This document shows, piece by piece, positions 11,801 through 26,167 of a stretch of DNA of 64,000 nt. The first letter of the stretch is position 1, and each line of letters starts with the position of its first letter. Source of the stretch: Sarcocystis neurona (Eukaryota; Apicomplexa; Conoidasida; Eucoccidiorida; Sarcocystidae); the NCBI GenBank assembly GCA_000727475.1, contig KL647324.1, positions 186,001-250,000 of the forward strand, read 5' to 3'. Position numbers and translations under genes: made by a program. Under the pieces are notes generated by a model. That model made no database searches and was not told the DNA's origin. It saw only the letters and a program-made list of their open reading frames with translations.

Positions 11801-14800
11801 GTGCGGACGTTTTCTGTCTGGTAGTACACGTGGCCCTTTCACCGCGCAGTTCCTGTTGTATACGCTGTACTGCGGAACACATCTCCTGCAAGGAAGAAAC
11901 GACACCGGTCCACCGAGAAGGCTTCTTCCTGCATGCCTTCTATGCGTCTGCATCTCATCCACTTGGATTCATCAGCAGTATGCCTGCCGTGCGGAGCAGC
12001 CTCAACAGGCGGAAAACAGGCGCCACTTTTACTCTATGTCTTTCTTCGTCTCTGCATGAGAACGCTTGCGAGCCTATGCTTGTGGGTCTCGGAGTTGTCT
12101 GCCACGGCGGTGCAGCAACCCGTGTAACAATTCCCGCGCTACGTAGCGCTGAGACCGATCAGTGGGGTGAATGTACACCAGAAATTGACTGCGCGCTGCA
12201 GCACTGATGCAGAACAAGCCGACTTCTATGTTCGGATGGTTTTTTCTTGTGTTTTCTGTGAAGACCCGTTCATCTGCCGTCGTGTCTTATTTGCAGTCGT
12301 AGTCGTCTTGCTGCTTCCCCTCTGATTCTCTTCTGTCGTTCTCTCGGCTTCGTGTTGTGCTACTGTTGACGTTTCCCACATTTTACTTTTCTCCTTCTCC
12401 GCCTCTCATGTTCGTCCTTCTCTCCTCTCTTCCTTTTCTGTCTTATCTCCATCCATCCCCCGTGTGCTCCTGCATCATCCCCTGCTGTCGCTGTGTCGCA
12501 GTCTCTCTTTCGCTGTCGCCATGTGTCTCTGTCGTTGTCGCTCTGTGTCTGTGTGTCTGCCAACGTCGTCGCTGTCGACCTGCTGCGTTGATTGTCGACC
12601 TGTTGCTGTCGCTGTTGCTGCTGCTGCTCAGGCTTCTGGATGCCGATGCTTTGCTCGGTAGGGCCGTCGAAACTGCTGACGAGCAGCGGCAGCAGCGAGC
12701 AGCGGCGAGAGCTGCGACACCGCGTCACGGGCGCATCAGCAGTCGGCGCGGCCACCGTTACCGTCGGACACAACGGCCAGGCGGCTTGGGGCCACACCGT
12801 CTCGCATGCAGACACGGCAGACTTGTATCTGGTGCATCTCAACCGAGAAGGCACGCACTACTTTTACGACGGCAGGTGGTATTCTCTCCGCACTCGCGTT
12901 GAAGAATTTGCTGTTAAGGTGTGTCCCAGTATCACTAATGGGGAAGGGGCAAAAACAAAATCTTCCTACTTCTCGTTTCTACATCTATTCGCGGCGCCTA
13001 CTGACACTCTTTCTATCTCATTCATTCTTTCGCAGATATATATTTGTCGCAGGCGTTCATAACGCACATTGCCTATCTCTCTTTTTCACGTTTATCCTTG
13101 CATACATTCATTCCTTATATATATATATATGTGTATGCCTCTATTCGTATACATATATGTGTATATGTATATCTATCTATATATGTATGTGTGTGCGCGT
13201 ATGTGTGGATGAAGGCACTCCGTTTGACACACGGGCACAGGCATACGTCTGAGCATTTGGGTCTCCTTTTATCTTTTACTTCCATTTTCGCTCGCCCTGT
13301 GGGCATATATCTTCGGTCTGTGGCTTGTTCTTTTCTCTGTTCATTTCCACGTCTCGTCACGTCGAGCGTCTCTGTCTGCGCTCGCGACACGAGCGCGTCT
13401 GGACGTACAGAGGGTGTGGCCGACCGACAGGTGTGGTCGACGCGTGGTGCGCCGTCGTACACGAAGAAAGATTAGGAAATGTTTGCAGCGGAAAAAGAAG
13501 TGCTGCGCCAAGTGGGTTCGTCATTTGAGTAGTCTCAATTCGCCCGCATCTGCTCGCTGTCTCGCCGGTTTCTGTTGCCTTCACCACAGCCGCTGCCTGC
13601 ACCAGCGCTGCGTGCACCACCGTTGCGTGCGCCGTCGCTGCTTGCACCACTTTCTTCGGCGGTGACCTCTCTTTTTGGTGATTCTTCTGCGATGAGCCTG
13701 CTGTGGGACTGTTCTGGGGTCCGCTCTCCAGCTGCAGCACTCTCTGTCAGAAAGCGACTTCTCTGCAAGAGGAGGTTTGCGTCTCGGCCGAGCCGCAGCA
13801 GCCTCTTGCTGCACCGCTCTGCAGGCTTATCCACAGGCGGAACAACTTGTAGCCGCTCTGCAGCGTTGAAACAAAGAACGGCAGGACATGCGTCTGCCTC
13901 TGCTGCACGCGTGCAGCTACCTACGCGTTCCCCCGCCCTCCCGGACGCGTTGTTAGTAAACCTGGAGGGAAGTCAACCTAGTCGGTGTCCCACGTCAACC
14001 TACTCGGTGTCCCGTGTTTGCATGCGCACAGCGAGCGGCGGAACGATGCTTTCTCTGCATGCGGGAAGTGTGTTGTCGCTATGTGCTTCGCGTTTGGGTG
14101 CGTCGCATAACGCGCGCGGTGTGACCAGAGTTTCTCGGCCTCTGCACACCGCGACCGCGCTCGGGGCGCCTGCCTTGCCGCCTCGGGCGATGCGTGCAGC
14201 CTGAGGCTGGGACCTAACCCCCACCGCCTGCTGCGTATGCGTACAGCAGTGCGTTGCAAGAAGCTGAGCCGCCCCAGACTTCTAGAGATCTCTGGTCGTA
14301 GCTGTGCCTCAAAAGGCACGTATGTGGAGCAAGGCACGGCTACCTGGCCACCCTCCGGTGTCGCCGTAGGGCGGGCTGCCGCGTACCACGACTTCTACAC
14401 CTCATGCCCCCGGGTGATCCGGCAGCTGGGCTGTTTCCCCTTTCCCCCCGGGGCAGCACGGGGAGCTGCTGCTAGCTGTTGTGCACCAAGCAGAAGCAGC
14501 ATGAGGTACCTCGGGCCGGTAGCTGCTTGACAGATACGAGGGCCAGTGTAGCTAGACTTCTCAGATGAGGTCATATCCCCCATACACCTGAGCATCTCCA
14601 CAGAGATGTGCATGTATGTGTACACGGGAACGTGCATGCAGCACAACAGCCATATATATATATATATATACGTATGTACACGCCGATAAAAACAGGCCCA
14701 GCATTGATTGTATTTATATATCTGCAAGTGTATCTGTGATAGGCTTTTCTGCATTCCTGCATTAAGCGACTTTGGCGAATGTTGCCGTCGACTGGCCGCG

Positions 14801-17800
14801 CACTGTCTGCTCAACATGTGGAAGAACGCGTCGCTGCGCTAGTGACCAGCGGTGGAAGTCACGACCGCATTCGCGCAGCAGTGAAGGGGGAGTGTCCATC
14901 ACCAATACTGGCGAGGTGTTTGCCCTGGGGTACCGCCTGCAGGTGGCACGGGTAGTTGTCGACGTTTCATTTAAAAGAGACGCGGGTGCATGCGAGAAGA
15001 AAGCTTGGAGATAGCTAGCTGCCGTCACCCATGACGCCGTGGGAACACGGGCCTGTGGCACTTCTCCGCTCAAAACGGCGGCCCGCGGCGAGATAAGGGC
15101 CCACCTGCATCTCTTAGCAGTGGAAGAGAAAAGAGGTGGCTTTTTTGAAGCTTGAAAACTTTTCCTTCGAGGAAAAATTCGATAGGGAAAGCTCTCCCAA
15201 GCGTCGCATCCGTGTTGGAGTTGAGTCGCTGGCTGTTCACACGGCCCCTGCGCCCTGCCGGGAAGCGAGCGCGTGTATGCGTCCACAGATTCTGTGGACG
15301 CACGCAGATTTGTGTATATATATGTGTATAAATGTAGTGACATGAGCTCATGGGCAACTTCTGTGTGCACCTATAGATATATATATATATATATATATAT
15401 ATTGACAGGAGCTTGTGTGTACGTACAGACGTTCCCCTGTACGTACATATATGTATATACATATATGTATATATATATGTTGACAGGAGCTTGTGTGTGT
15501 GCGCAGAAGTTCTAGGTTCCCCTCTATATATGTGTGTGTACTGACAAAAGCTCGTTAGTACCTACAGACGTTGTACGTATGCGTGCGTGCATATATAGGT
15601 GCACTTACAGTGACACGCATATTGCTGTGTGTGTGGAAAGTGTAGTAGTAGTAGGTGGTGGTGGCATGTTCTGAGCAGAGCTCGTCGCACCTGCAGTTGG
15701 TGTTTACGACGTGGTTGACGAGGCGTGAAGATTTCTCTCCAGTCTGGGCTGGCAGCGGCACTGCGAACCGAGAGAAAAGCAGTGCCACCCAGCACAGCAG
15801 CCACGCGCAAGCTGGCAGTGCAACCTTTTGTCATTCTCTGCGAGCAAAAGGCCCGTTCGTGTCTGCAGGGCAAGTCAAAGAAAGTCAAAAGAATTGCGCG
15901 GTACACACATCACGGTCCTCTCTACAGCGACGCCGTGTCCCTCTTCGACAGCCTGCTCAAGCCGGGAGAGGCTGTCGCCGTCGCGGCCGTCTCAGGTAAA
16001 AGGGCCCAAGGAGCCAGATGACCACAGATAACCAGCTTGACTTTCCCTTCTTCTCTCTGCCTCTGTCTCTCCTTGTCTGGCAGAGGATCTGCTGTCAGGC
16101 ATGTGCGACTGTCTGCACGGCTTTTAATGGGCGAGTCCGTCGCCCTTTATCTCACAAGAATAGATATGCCTGCGGACATGTTGTATGTAGCTCTCTGGCA
16201 CACGTTCACAGAAGAAGAGACGAGAGAAAGAGAGACGTGTCGACGTCATCTGCAATGACATTTATCTGCAAACGCGGGTGTCTGCACGCAAGCATAGAAC
16301 GGCGCCGTCTTTCTTCTCGTATATACCCCTACAGACGTATTCATATATGTATATATATAATAGGACTCCAGAGGAAGTGCACGCTGATGTTGGCTATACG
16401 CGCGTGCTTTATACATCTATTTGTAGGAGAAAGGAGAGGAAGAAGGAGTGAGGCGTGGACGCATGTGATGGAAAATTTGAAGCATGCCCACACGGATGTA
16501 ATATCTGTGGATGTGGATGTATGTGGCTGCACGCTTATCAACCGCCGCCCAGAGATGTCCACGCAGCAACTGCGCTGCTGCGGTTGATGCATTACGAGTG
16601 ATGACACCAACATAAGAAACCACCTGTTCTGCCGGGAATTACCTCTAATATGACTTGATGTGTAAAGAAATGCCATTCTCGTACTGCGTGCGACGGGACT
16701 GCAATATATCTGTGCTCAAGATATACAGAAGTGTACGCTCCATTTTCTACGCAGTTGCGCTGGAGTGTGAGGAGCTCTCTAGCAGGCACAAGTGCAACGA
16801 GACTATATCTATCTTTTCATACATGTCTGTCTCTCTATCTGTTTACCTATATCTACATCTATCTATCTATCTGTCTTTATCTCTCTATCAGTGTATGTCT
16901 ATCTGTCCCTGTGTCTGTCTCTCTATATCTCTCTATAACTATATCTCTATCGATGTCTGTCTATGTATCTATCGGTACCTGTCTGCCCAACTATATCTAT
17001 CTATCTGTCTGTATATATCTATCTATCATCTGTCTATCTGCCTACCTATGTCTATCTGTTTCCTTCTGTCGATCGGTATGTGTCTATCTATATCTGTATA
17101 TCTACCTGTATCTATCTATCTGTCTATCTATATCTACCCATCTGTCCATCTCTATCTATCTGTCTATCTATATCTATCTGTCTACCCATGTCTATTTGTA
17201 CCTGTCTATCGCTATTTGTTCATATCTATTCAGATCTATCTGTCTACATCTGTCTATCTATAGCGATCTGTCTGTCTCTCTCTATGTGCTTGTCTCTCTC
17301 TGTCTATATCCACGTATACACATGTATCTGTCTATCTCCCTTTCTTTGTCAGTCTGTCTCTCTCTCTATATGTAAATCTGTGTAAACGCATGCAGGTACC
17401 TTATAGATATGCGCATCTATGCATGTGTAGATGTATACGTATGCATAAATTGGCGTGCACGCATTAGCCAAGTATATGTACGTCAGCGTCTCCATACATT
17501 TGTGTGTCTATGACATTCTTCCCTCTCGTTGTTGTAATTCTTATGTTTCGAAGCTTTCGACGGGAGTGGTTGTATACCGTACACGCAGACGGTTCAAAGC
17601 CAAGGAAACGTAACGTCTTCTGCATTCGGAGTTTCACGTTTGTGGGCGCAAAAGACGCTTTTCTTCTCTGCATATACTTCTCACACAGAGAAACAGTACG
17701 CCTTGCTTTCTGGGGGTGCTTCTACTCCTCTCTTCTGCCCTCTCCTCTACTCACGCATCGACACTACACATTTATGCATGTCGTATGTGGGAAGCGAGAG

Positions 17801-18693
17801 AGGGAGGGGAACCGAAGGAGGACGACGCAGAAAAACTCGTTTGTGCTGCTCTCTCCGTCGTCCTTACCACACGCGTGTGCCGAATTCCCCTACCGACCTC
17901 TCTCTTAGCCCGTCCACGCGGACACACAGATGTGGATGTGTAGGGCGAGAGACGAACAGACAAACCAAAAGACAGACGGAGAGCTGTTTCCTTCTCTCGT
18001 TTGGTCTTCCTGGTCAAATGAAGACGCCGAGGCTGTACCTCTGTGTCCGTCAGCCCATCTACTACAGCGACACGTCTTTCCATTTATATAGGGAGAGAGC
18101 GTGAGGGAGAAGGAGAGACGAACGACAGCCACCACGACACACACACACACACGGACATATGTTTGTCTGTCCTTCGCTGTCTTCCTTCTCGCACAAAGTT
18201 GCCTCCTCTAAGTGGCGCGCTCGGTCGGCTTGCGGGGTTCCCTGTCCACTGTGACGCTGTGGGGGACTACACGCAGGCATCTGCAGCTACAGCCCGACTA
18301 CCCGCGTGCAGGACAACCCCAGCGTCGATCGCCACGTAAAGAACAAAGTCGAGACCGGTTTTTGCACGGCAGTAATTAGTGGCAGCAGCGCGTCTGAGGA
18401 GAGAGAGGGGGAGGGACAGAAAAGAGCGACTGCAACAGTCTATATTTGTCGACGGCGACGCCTGGCCCGTGCTCGCCTGCCAGCGTTGATGCACTCTGCT
18501 GCGCTCTCTTCCTCTTGTGTGCTGCAGGACGAGCACCGGTGTCTCTCGACTACGTCACTGCTTTAGCGCACGCCACCACCTGGCAGCAGATCGTCGAAAC
18601 CGTATGTCTCTCTTTCTCCCATTAGCCTCCAGCCCAAAACGCAGCCTGCAGGGCATGCGACGCTTTATGTATGTATGTATGTATGCATACATG

Positions 18694-18739
<46 letters not shown>

Positions 18740-21700
18740 CATGTATATGTGCATATATGTATGTATGTATGAATGTATGTATGTATGAATGTATGTATGT
18801 ATGAATGTATGAATGTATGTATGTATGTATGTAATGCATGTATGTAATGTATGTATGTATGTATCATGTATGTACATGTATGTATGTATGTATGTACGAA
18901 TGTGTGAGAAGGGGACGTGGTACATGCCCACCAACAGCAGGATATATGCGCGTCTGTGTACACACACCCACTTGTTCATGTGTGGATATTTGCAGGCGTA
19001 CATACAAACGTGTGCGGCGGGTTTTGCACTGGCACCTGGACGTGTCTTTCTCGGGCGCCGGCTGCCGTTGCTTTGCTTCGTGCTCTTCGCTGTTACTGCC
19101 CCGTGCGCTTGTGCGTGTTGCACTGCCTCGTGTCGACGCATCTTTCGCGTTGCTGCCCCCAGAAGGCAGCAGCAGCACGCCTGAGACGCGGCGCGAGTTC
19201 GTGGGACGGCTGGAGCTGTCCGCTGCACTTTTCTCGACTTTCACACTCCCTTTGTGTCCTTCTCTCTGCGTGGATGCCGCCGCTCCTGCCATCTCTGTCC
19301 ACCTCTCCTTCGAGCCGCAGGCATGCACGCGCGCACTCACACACAGACGAAGAAGAACCTCCCTGTCGTTGCTTCTGCTGCAGACATGCATGTATGTGTT
19401 TTCTATTTCTTTCTTCTGTTTTTGTGTGTGTGTGTATGGGTGTGGGTGTCTGGTCTTCTGCGCCTGGCGGTCGCACTTCTGCGCGGCTCGTTCTCCACTC
19501 CAAACCTACCTCGCTTGCCTGGCTGCTGCTGCTGCTGCCGTAGGACCCTAACATCCCTGCTCTTCTTGCTCCTGATGCCACGCACCCTTTTCTTTTTCTG
19601 GCAGGCGTATCTGCTTCCGACTCTCTGGTTTCCTGTCGCCACGTTCACAGCGTGAGACGCTCTGCTGCTGTTCTAAGCGAACGGCTGCGGTTCTTCTTGC
19701 CTGCTCCCAAGCCTTGCAAGTGCTACGCGAAGAGCAGCACTCTTCGCGCTACTGCTGCAGCAGGGCTGATCTGCGCAACTTCGCTCCTCTCCCGTCGTAC
19801 GTGGAGCTCTGGGGCGGCGCCCGCAGTATCCCGGGTACCTGCCCGTGCTTCCTATCCTCTTGACTTTCCTTCTGTGCTACGGTTGCCGCTGCAGCAAGAG
19901 ACGCGTGTGACCCGGCGTCCCCAAAGAGCTGTATGTGTGTGTGGAGTCTCTTTTCGCCTTTTCCCCTCTCTAGCCCCCTTCCCCCGCGGTGCTTCACATA
20001 AGTCTGCCGCCGCGGCACACCCGCGCAGCCTCGATGCTTCCCTGTTGTGATTTCCTGTGCGACTGTGGCAGGCAACTCTCGAAGAGCAGCTCGGCCTCCT
20101 GACCGTTTGGGCCACAGCAGAGGGTGACATTGGAGCGACGCTCTCAGGTTCCATCCCCGTGCGAGCTCCTCCCAAGGAGAGACACCGGTTCAGAGACGGC
20201 GCCTCCTCTGCTGCCGACTGGAACGTAAGCAGCGGCTGGCTCTGCCGGTAGCAGGCAACAGCCCGGGTATCCCTGTGTCTGCTGTTCTTCCCGCAGGGAG
20301 GAGCGGTTTCTACAAGGGAGACGTCGCTGACAGGACGTCCAGGCGCTGGAGCAGCAGATACACTTTTGTTTCTGCGCCACATGCACACACACGGCCGCCA
20401 CGGCGTTGCCAACGCCGCTGCTGCTGCTGCTTTTCAGCCGGTCCTGTCCTGGCCCACGGCTGTCTTCTCTGTCGTCTCGCGTCACATTGCTCAGGGAAAT
20501 CTCGGAGCACGAGCAGTAGTATCCTGACCGCAGCGGTAGTGGTAGTAGTAGTACTACTAGTAGTAGTGGGAAGAGAAAAAGTGCCATCGGTAGGGGATGT
20601 GAGAACGCTGCTGCCGTCAAGGTTTCCTGCGGGTGAGGCTTCGATGATTTTTGTGGGTGTGTGAAAGTGGGTGGGAGCGCTCTTGCTGCTGCTTTTACTT
20701 CGCTGGGAGACCTGCTGCAGCACGCAGGGAGAAAAAGCTGCTGGGGTGAGTCAGCAGGGACCGTCGTTAGTCCTAGCAGTGACGTCTGTGGAGCATTGGT
20801 GCTGCAGCTCCTGCTGATATCTTTTTTTTGTTGCTGCTCGGGCAAGTGGTGCAAGGCCCTGCTGTTTCTGCTACTATTGCTGCTGCTGCTGCTGTAGCAG
20901 AGTTGGTGTACTAGTTGGGAGCAATGGTAATGAAGGCAGCCGACTCCCTGCTGGAGTTACCCCCTCGCGTTTCCCTTCGCTGCTCTGGTTGCTGCTTCTG
21001 CTGCTTGTTACCTTCGCGGGGAAGCTGCTGGTCCTCCGGAACTGCTGCTACAGCAGGTGGAGGAAAATAGGTCTCCATCCATCTGTCTGTCCCTAGCCGC
21101 GGCAGCGGCTTGAGGAACTGCTGCTGCAGCAGACAGAGGATAACCGATCTCTACGTGTCTACCTGTTCCGTGGTGCAGCGGCCTGAGGAACTGCTGCTGC
21201 AGCTGAGAGAGGAGAAATGGTGTCTCTGTTTATCCGCTGTATACGTGTATGCTGTCACCCCCTGGGTTTGCACTCCTCTTCCCTACACGCATGCATTTTA
21301 GGACACGGCGGCTACTCCCCACGTCTTTTACAAACTTTGCCGCTGTTCTTCGCTCTCCTCTGCATGTTCGTTCCCCGCGTTGTCCTTCGGCGCTATCGTA
21401 CACGGGTGTGCTATTCAGGGTGAAGAAGAAGATAAAGCAAGCGATAGATACATGCGTCGGTCCTCACCAGGCGATATATGTGCGTCCTTCCTCCCTCGCA
21501 GCTGAATTTCTTGCTGCTTTGTACTGCTTTGATTTTTGCCCGCCTTGTTGCGTCCTCTCCATCTGCGTTTGGTGAAGACTTCTCCGTATTCTCTGCATCA
21601 TCGATCGGCCGCGCGTGCATGCGGTCCGGTCCCGGTCGCCTGCTGCGTCCGGCTTGATTTGGCCTACCTGTCGGAAGTGTGCCGCTGAGCCGCGTGCAGC

Positions 21701-24700
21701 TTTTGCGTGCACTGGAGGGCCCTATTTTTCTTTCAGGCTTGCAAGAGACGTCTGTTCGTCTTCTTTCCGTTCTGCAGGGAGTGCTGCCACCGTCCAAGAT
21801 GCCCACCGTCGTCAACCCGCCAAGCGGTTTTGTAGGCGTGGGGAACAGCAAGCTCTCCGAGGACCCCAACGACTTGTACGGAAGTGTCTTCACACCCGGG
21901 TAAGCAGCAGCAGCAGTAGGGGCGATATTCGTGGACTGCAGGGAGAGTAATACGAGCGGGACTCCGTCGCATCAACAGCAACAGCAGCAGCAGCAACAGT
22001 AGCGGCAGCAACAGGAGCGGCAGCAACAGCAGCAATAGCAGCAGCAGCAGTAGCGGCAGCAACAGGAGCGGCAGCAACAGCAGCAATAGCAACAGCAGCA
22101 ACAGCGGCAGCAGGAGAGCAGCACGGTCAGCTGCAGCAGAAGCGGCGCAACTGGCACCCAGATGCAGCAACAACCGCAACACACAGACACACACACCAGC
22201 AGCAGCAGCGGCTACACAAATGTACGGTAGCAGCAGCCCAAAGGGGTTCTGGCAGAAGTGCTTCGACGGCAGGACTTCTTCTAGGCCTGGGACGGCTAAG
22301 AGGCAGCAGCAGCCCTGTCACCTCGCGGCTGCAGCAGCGCGATGACCAGCAGCAGCAGTGACCACAACCCTGAAAACACCAGAATTACGACTGCAGCAGC
22401 CTGTGCGCAGTTGTAGGGGCGTTCGAGCAGTCGCAAGGCAGCAGCAATCGGGATAGCAGGTAAAGCAGCTTCACCAGTGGGGAAGTAGCCGATAGCAGCA
22501 ACAGAAGCAGAAAAAAGGTAGGCCGACTGGGAGAAGGAAGAGCAGCAGCAGCATCGGCAGCAGAGCAAGTGTACAAGAACAGAGTATTGCAGCAGCTGCA
22601 GCTGCAGCACCAAAATAGCAGCAGGTGTACAAGAACAGCCGAGTTGCTTTTTCAGAGATGTAAAGGAGCAGTCTCCGCGGATTTGAACGTGAAGGCAACA
22701 GAAGTCCCCAGCAGCAGCAGCGTCCCAGGAGCTGTAGACAGCCGAAGAGGGCAGCAGTCCAGTTGTAGTAGTCGTACTGTGAGTAGTGAGCCTGGAACCG
22801 GTGGAGCAGCAGCGAGGCAGCAGCCAAGTATAACAGGACAGCAGGCGCACTTTCGAACAGCAGCGGCACTTCCGACATACTGCAGGGGGAAGGAGGCGAA
22901 GCAGCAGGGAAGGGCGAGAAGAAGACTCTTCAACACTGCATCAGCGTCCTCACAGCAGCAGAGAGTGCAGTACGCATCGACTACTACTACTACTACGACG
23001 ACGACTACTACTATCACTACTAGTATAATGGCCACTGCTGCTGCGAATACTACCACTACTACTACTACTACGGCAACCAGCAGTCCTGACGCTACTGCCA
23101 GAAGCACTACGACGACTTGTAGTGCTTCCACACCTGCTACATCGCCGACCAGGCGTGCGGTTCCCACAGCTAACGTTGCCACTATTACTACTACTACTGC
23201 CACGACGACGACTTCTACGTAGGACTCGACCGCCACACTGCTGTTTTACGACTGCATTACTACACCTTCTATGTTACTACGAGCAGAGACTAGATTCCGA
23301 AGACCACTACCACTGCTAGTATGCTGCTACTAGCACAGACTGTATTACTGCTACTGCTACTGTAATACTCCTAATAGCACAGGTCTTCTACCGTGCCGTG
23401 ATTTCTACTACTACTACTACTACTGCTACTTCCGCCACGGGTCCCAGGAGTAGAACTACCTGCTGTCTTAACAACGGTCGTAGGACTGGGCTTACTCTTG
23501 ACTTCCTCTTCGTCTTCCTCTTTGTGATACTCTCACTTCTACTACTACCACTACCACTCCAACCAGGATTACTACTGCCACTAGCACTACTACAACGCTC
23601 ACGACGGCGACATTACTGCCACTCCGACTGAAATTCCGCGTCCTCGTCGCGTCACACGGCGACGCCCCGCCACTAGTAGCCGTACTGTATCGAGGGCTGC
23701 TACCACACTATCTCCTGCAGTCCTGCGGCTGCTGCCGGTATATTCTCCTGCGACGACGACTGCTATCTCGCGCCCGTGGGGCGGGCTCTGTCCGGGTTCG
23801 ACGCTTCTCTGAGCCACTGAGGAAAAATTCCACACACCCACACACACACCCATACACGTGTCGCGAGATTCTCGGCGTCGTGAGGAGACGCTGCGGGTGC
23901 TTGATGAAGCTGTACGGGCTTGTCTCGACCAGTAGCACACACTCTAGAAAAGGCTTCTCGTATCGCGTTCCCGAAGCCCGTTACGCGTGGTGGATGTGTG
24001 CCTATTCGACTACCGGATACGTATTCACCTTTCGAAAAGAAAATACATCTCGAATACACACGCACACACGTAGTGCATAAACGGTATACCTCCACATATA
24101 TATAGATATGTATAAGGAGATGCGTTCCCCTGTGTAGAGGATAAAAATAGGTAAGTCGGCGAGGTGCACGCATGCACCGATGCACGCGTAAGTACTCCAC
24201 GTGCACCTGTGTGTACCTACATGTAAGTGTATGTAGAGTGAGGAATTTTCACAGAAATGAACAGTACACGCGCCCCCATGCACAGGTGCATCTGTGTTTA
24301 AATAATGTCCACCCACGTAGGTACGTGACGTAGATGCACACACGTATGTAGAGAGACACAGGTAATTAAAAGTAGGCAGTCAGCTCCGGTAGCCGCTGAT
24401 TACCATTCTCACGCAAAGCTGTCTATATACACGTGCAGCGCGAGTGTACACATATGTACACAGAGAGGCAGACACAGAGGGAGAGATACAGAGAAAGCTG
24501 TGCATTCGTACGTGTCCGCGTATATATGTCTGACTGACATGTGCACGCGTTGTACGCCTGCGCATCTACGGTCATCGTCGAAGAAAAAGACTAGTGAGCG
24601 AAAGGCTTGCATACACACACACACACACACAACCACACGTAACATACGCAGATGTATTCCTCCGGGTGTGCTCGATTACAGATAGAACAACAAGTGCCAG

Positions 24701-25124
24701 CAACTTAATGAAGGGAAGCCTGTCTATTTCAACAACGAGAAACACGTGTCTTTTTTCTCTTGTCGTCTGCTTGAGGATTCACAGACAGGTGTGCTGCATG
24801 CTTCAGCGGATAGATTTATGGACCTTTTCAAGCAGAATAGCGCACAAGTGTGTCTACGTATATGCATGAAGGACGGTTACGTCATTGTCTGTATATATCT
24901 GGATGGAACGATGCGTCAAATTCTGCTGTAGAAATGTAGACGGGTCCTTGGGTATCCTTTCGTTAGATGAATATGTGTGTGTGGACCAGTGTGTGTAGGT
25001 GTGTGCTATAGAAACGTGTAAACGTACTCGTAAGGAGTTGCTCTGCACAGGGACGTACAAAGAGGCATCAACAAATGTATATCACGAAAGGCTGACTGCC
25101 ATAGACGCACACACACACACACAC

Positions 25125-25161
<37 letters not shown>

Positions 25162-26130
25162 CACACACACACACACATACACGCACACACACACACACAC
25201 ACACACGCATATATATACATACATAAATATATGTAAGTGTGTAGCTGTTAAAAACGTTGCAGGCGCACAGATCGGTGTATGAACGTTATGAACCAATCAA
25301 ACAATTGCATATGGACGTACAGATATATACATATATATATATATATATGTATACGTAGTTGTATAGGCTTGTAGGTGCGTGGGATAGATGACTGGCTGAG
25401 ATGAAGCTGGGGTGCGCTTTCTTGGGGAGTGCAGAATTCGACAGCGACGCGTGCAGGAGTTGCTACGAAAGTTGACGGCGAAGGGCAATTTAAAATCTGC
25501 CGACATGATCGAAATGCAGGTGGGATTCCTTTTCCTCTATATTTATACATGTACACAGTTGCCGCCTGACAAATACAGGGGAGTGGTTTGTAAACGTGTG
25601 CAGCTGTTGAACCTTTACTCGTACTGGTGTATGTATGTGTATGTGCATCTGCTTTGGTAGACGTGTGTGTGTACATATGTGTATATATAAATGTATATAT
25701 ATATATATATATGTATATAAATATAGTTACCGTAGCATACATGTAGATAGAGATAGAAAAAAAGAAGAAAAGTTGGATTTCTGAAGCACACCTAGTGTTC
25801 TCCGTACGTGGCTGAGGACTACGAGGTCAATACCGCTGTAAAGTCATCCTGGACGTATACTTGTGTGCATCTGTGTGTACACATGTGCATCCGTGGATGT
25901 ACTCACATATTACCAGATGCATGCAACGCTGTCTACCGATAGATCCCCTCCTGTGCGAACACATCTATCGGTTCTTCTGCCTGAGAAAGAGCAACCGCAG
26001 GGAAGCACTTGCAGCCCAATAGCAGTAGCGAGTTATCAGCAACAGCGGCACGAAGACTGCCTCGGTAGCGGCTCTAAATCTGTATGTGTAGAGAGGCAGA
26101 TATATACATATATATATATCTAATATATAC

Positions 26131-26167
<37 letters not shown>

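Larger units (their letters stand above)
21900..25434 (+). other. gene A intron 10 (3535 bp)
   Basis: The first kilobase is CAG-rich (21903-22960). An ACT/ACG trinucleotide block (22979-23225), a shorter ACT block near 23400-23430, CA runs (24608-24632, 25106-25208) and a TA run (25329-25349) follow. No gene is seen. Confidence 0.75.

Noticed and set aside
13575..14204. 209-codon GC-rich open frame in gene A intron 6
   Set aside because: Exons 6 and 7 already join in phase, gene B has only 648 bp there with no counterpart, and the residues look like composition bias.
14860..14942. Possible extra exon encoding GVSITNTGEVFALGYRLQ in gene A intron 6
   Set aside because: It reads like protein and is flanked by AG and GT, but there is no counterpart in gene B or in the family at this position.
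16655..17375. 200-codon Tyr/Leu/Ser-rich frames
   Set aside because: They are translations of the CTAT/CTGT tetranucleotide array, which has no stop codons in several registers.
21733..23236. Reverse-strand Leu/Cys- and Val-rich frames
   Set aside because: They are antisense of the CAG and ACT/ACG tracts in gene A intron 10, with no family similarity.
23790..23830. tRNA-like GGTTCGA box
   Set aside because: Only a B-box-like string is seen; no matching A box or acceptor stem could be found around it.
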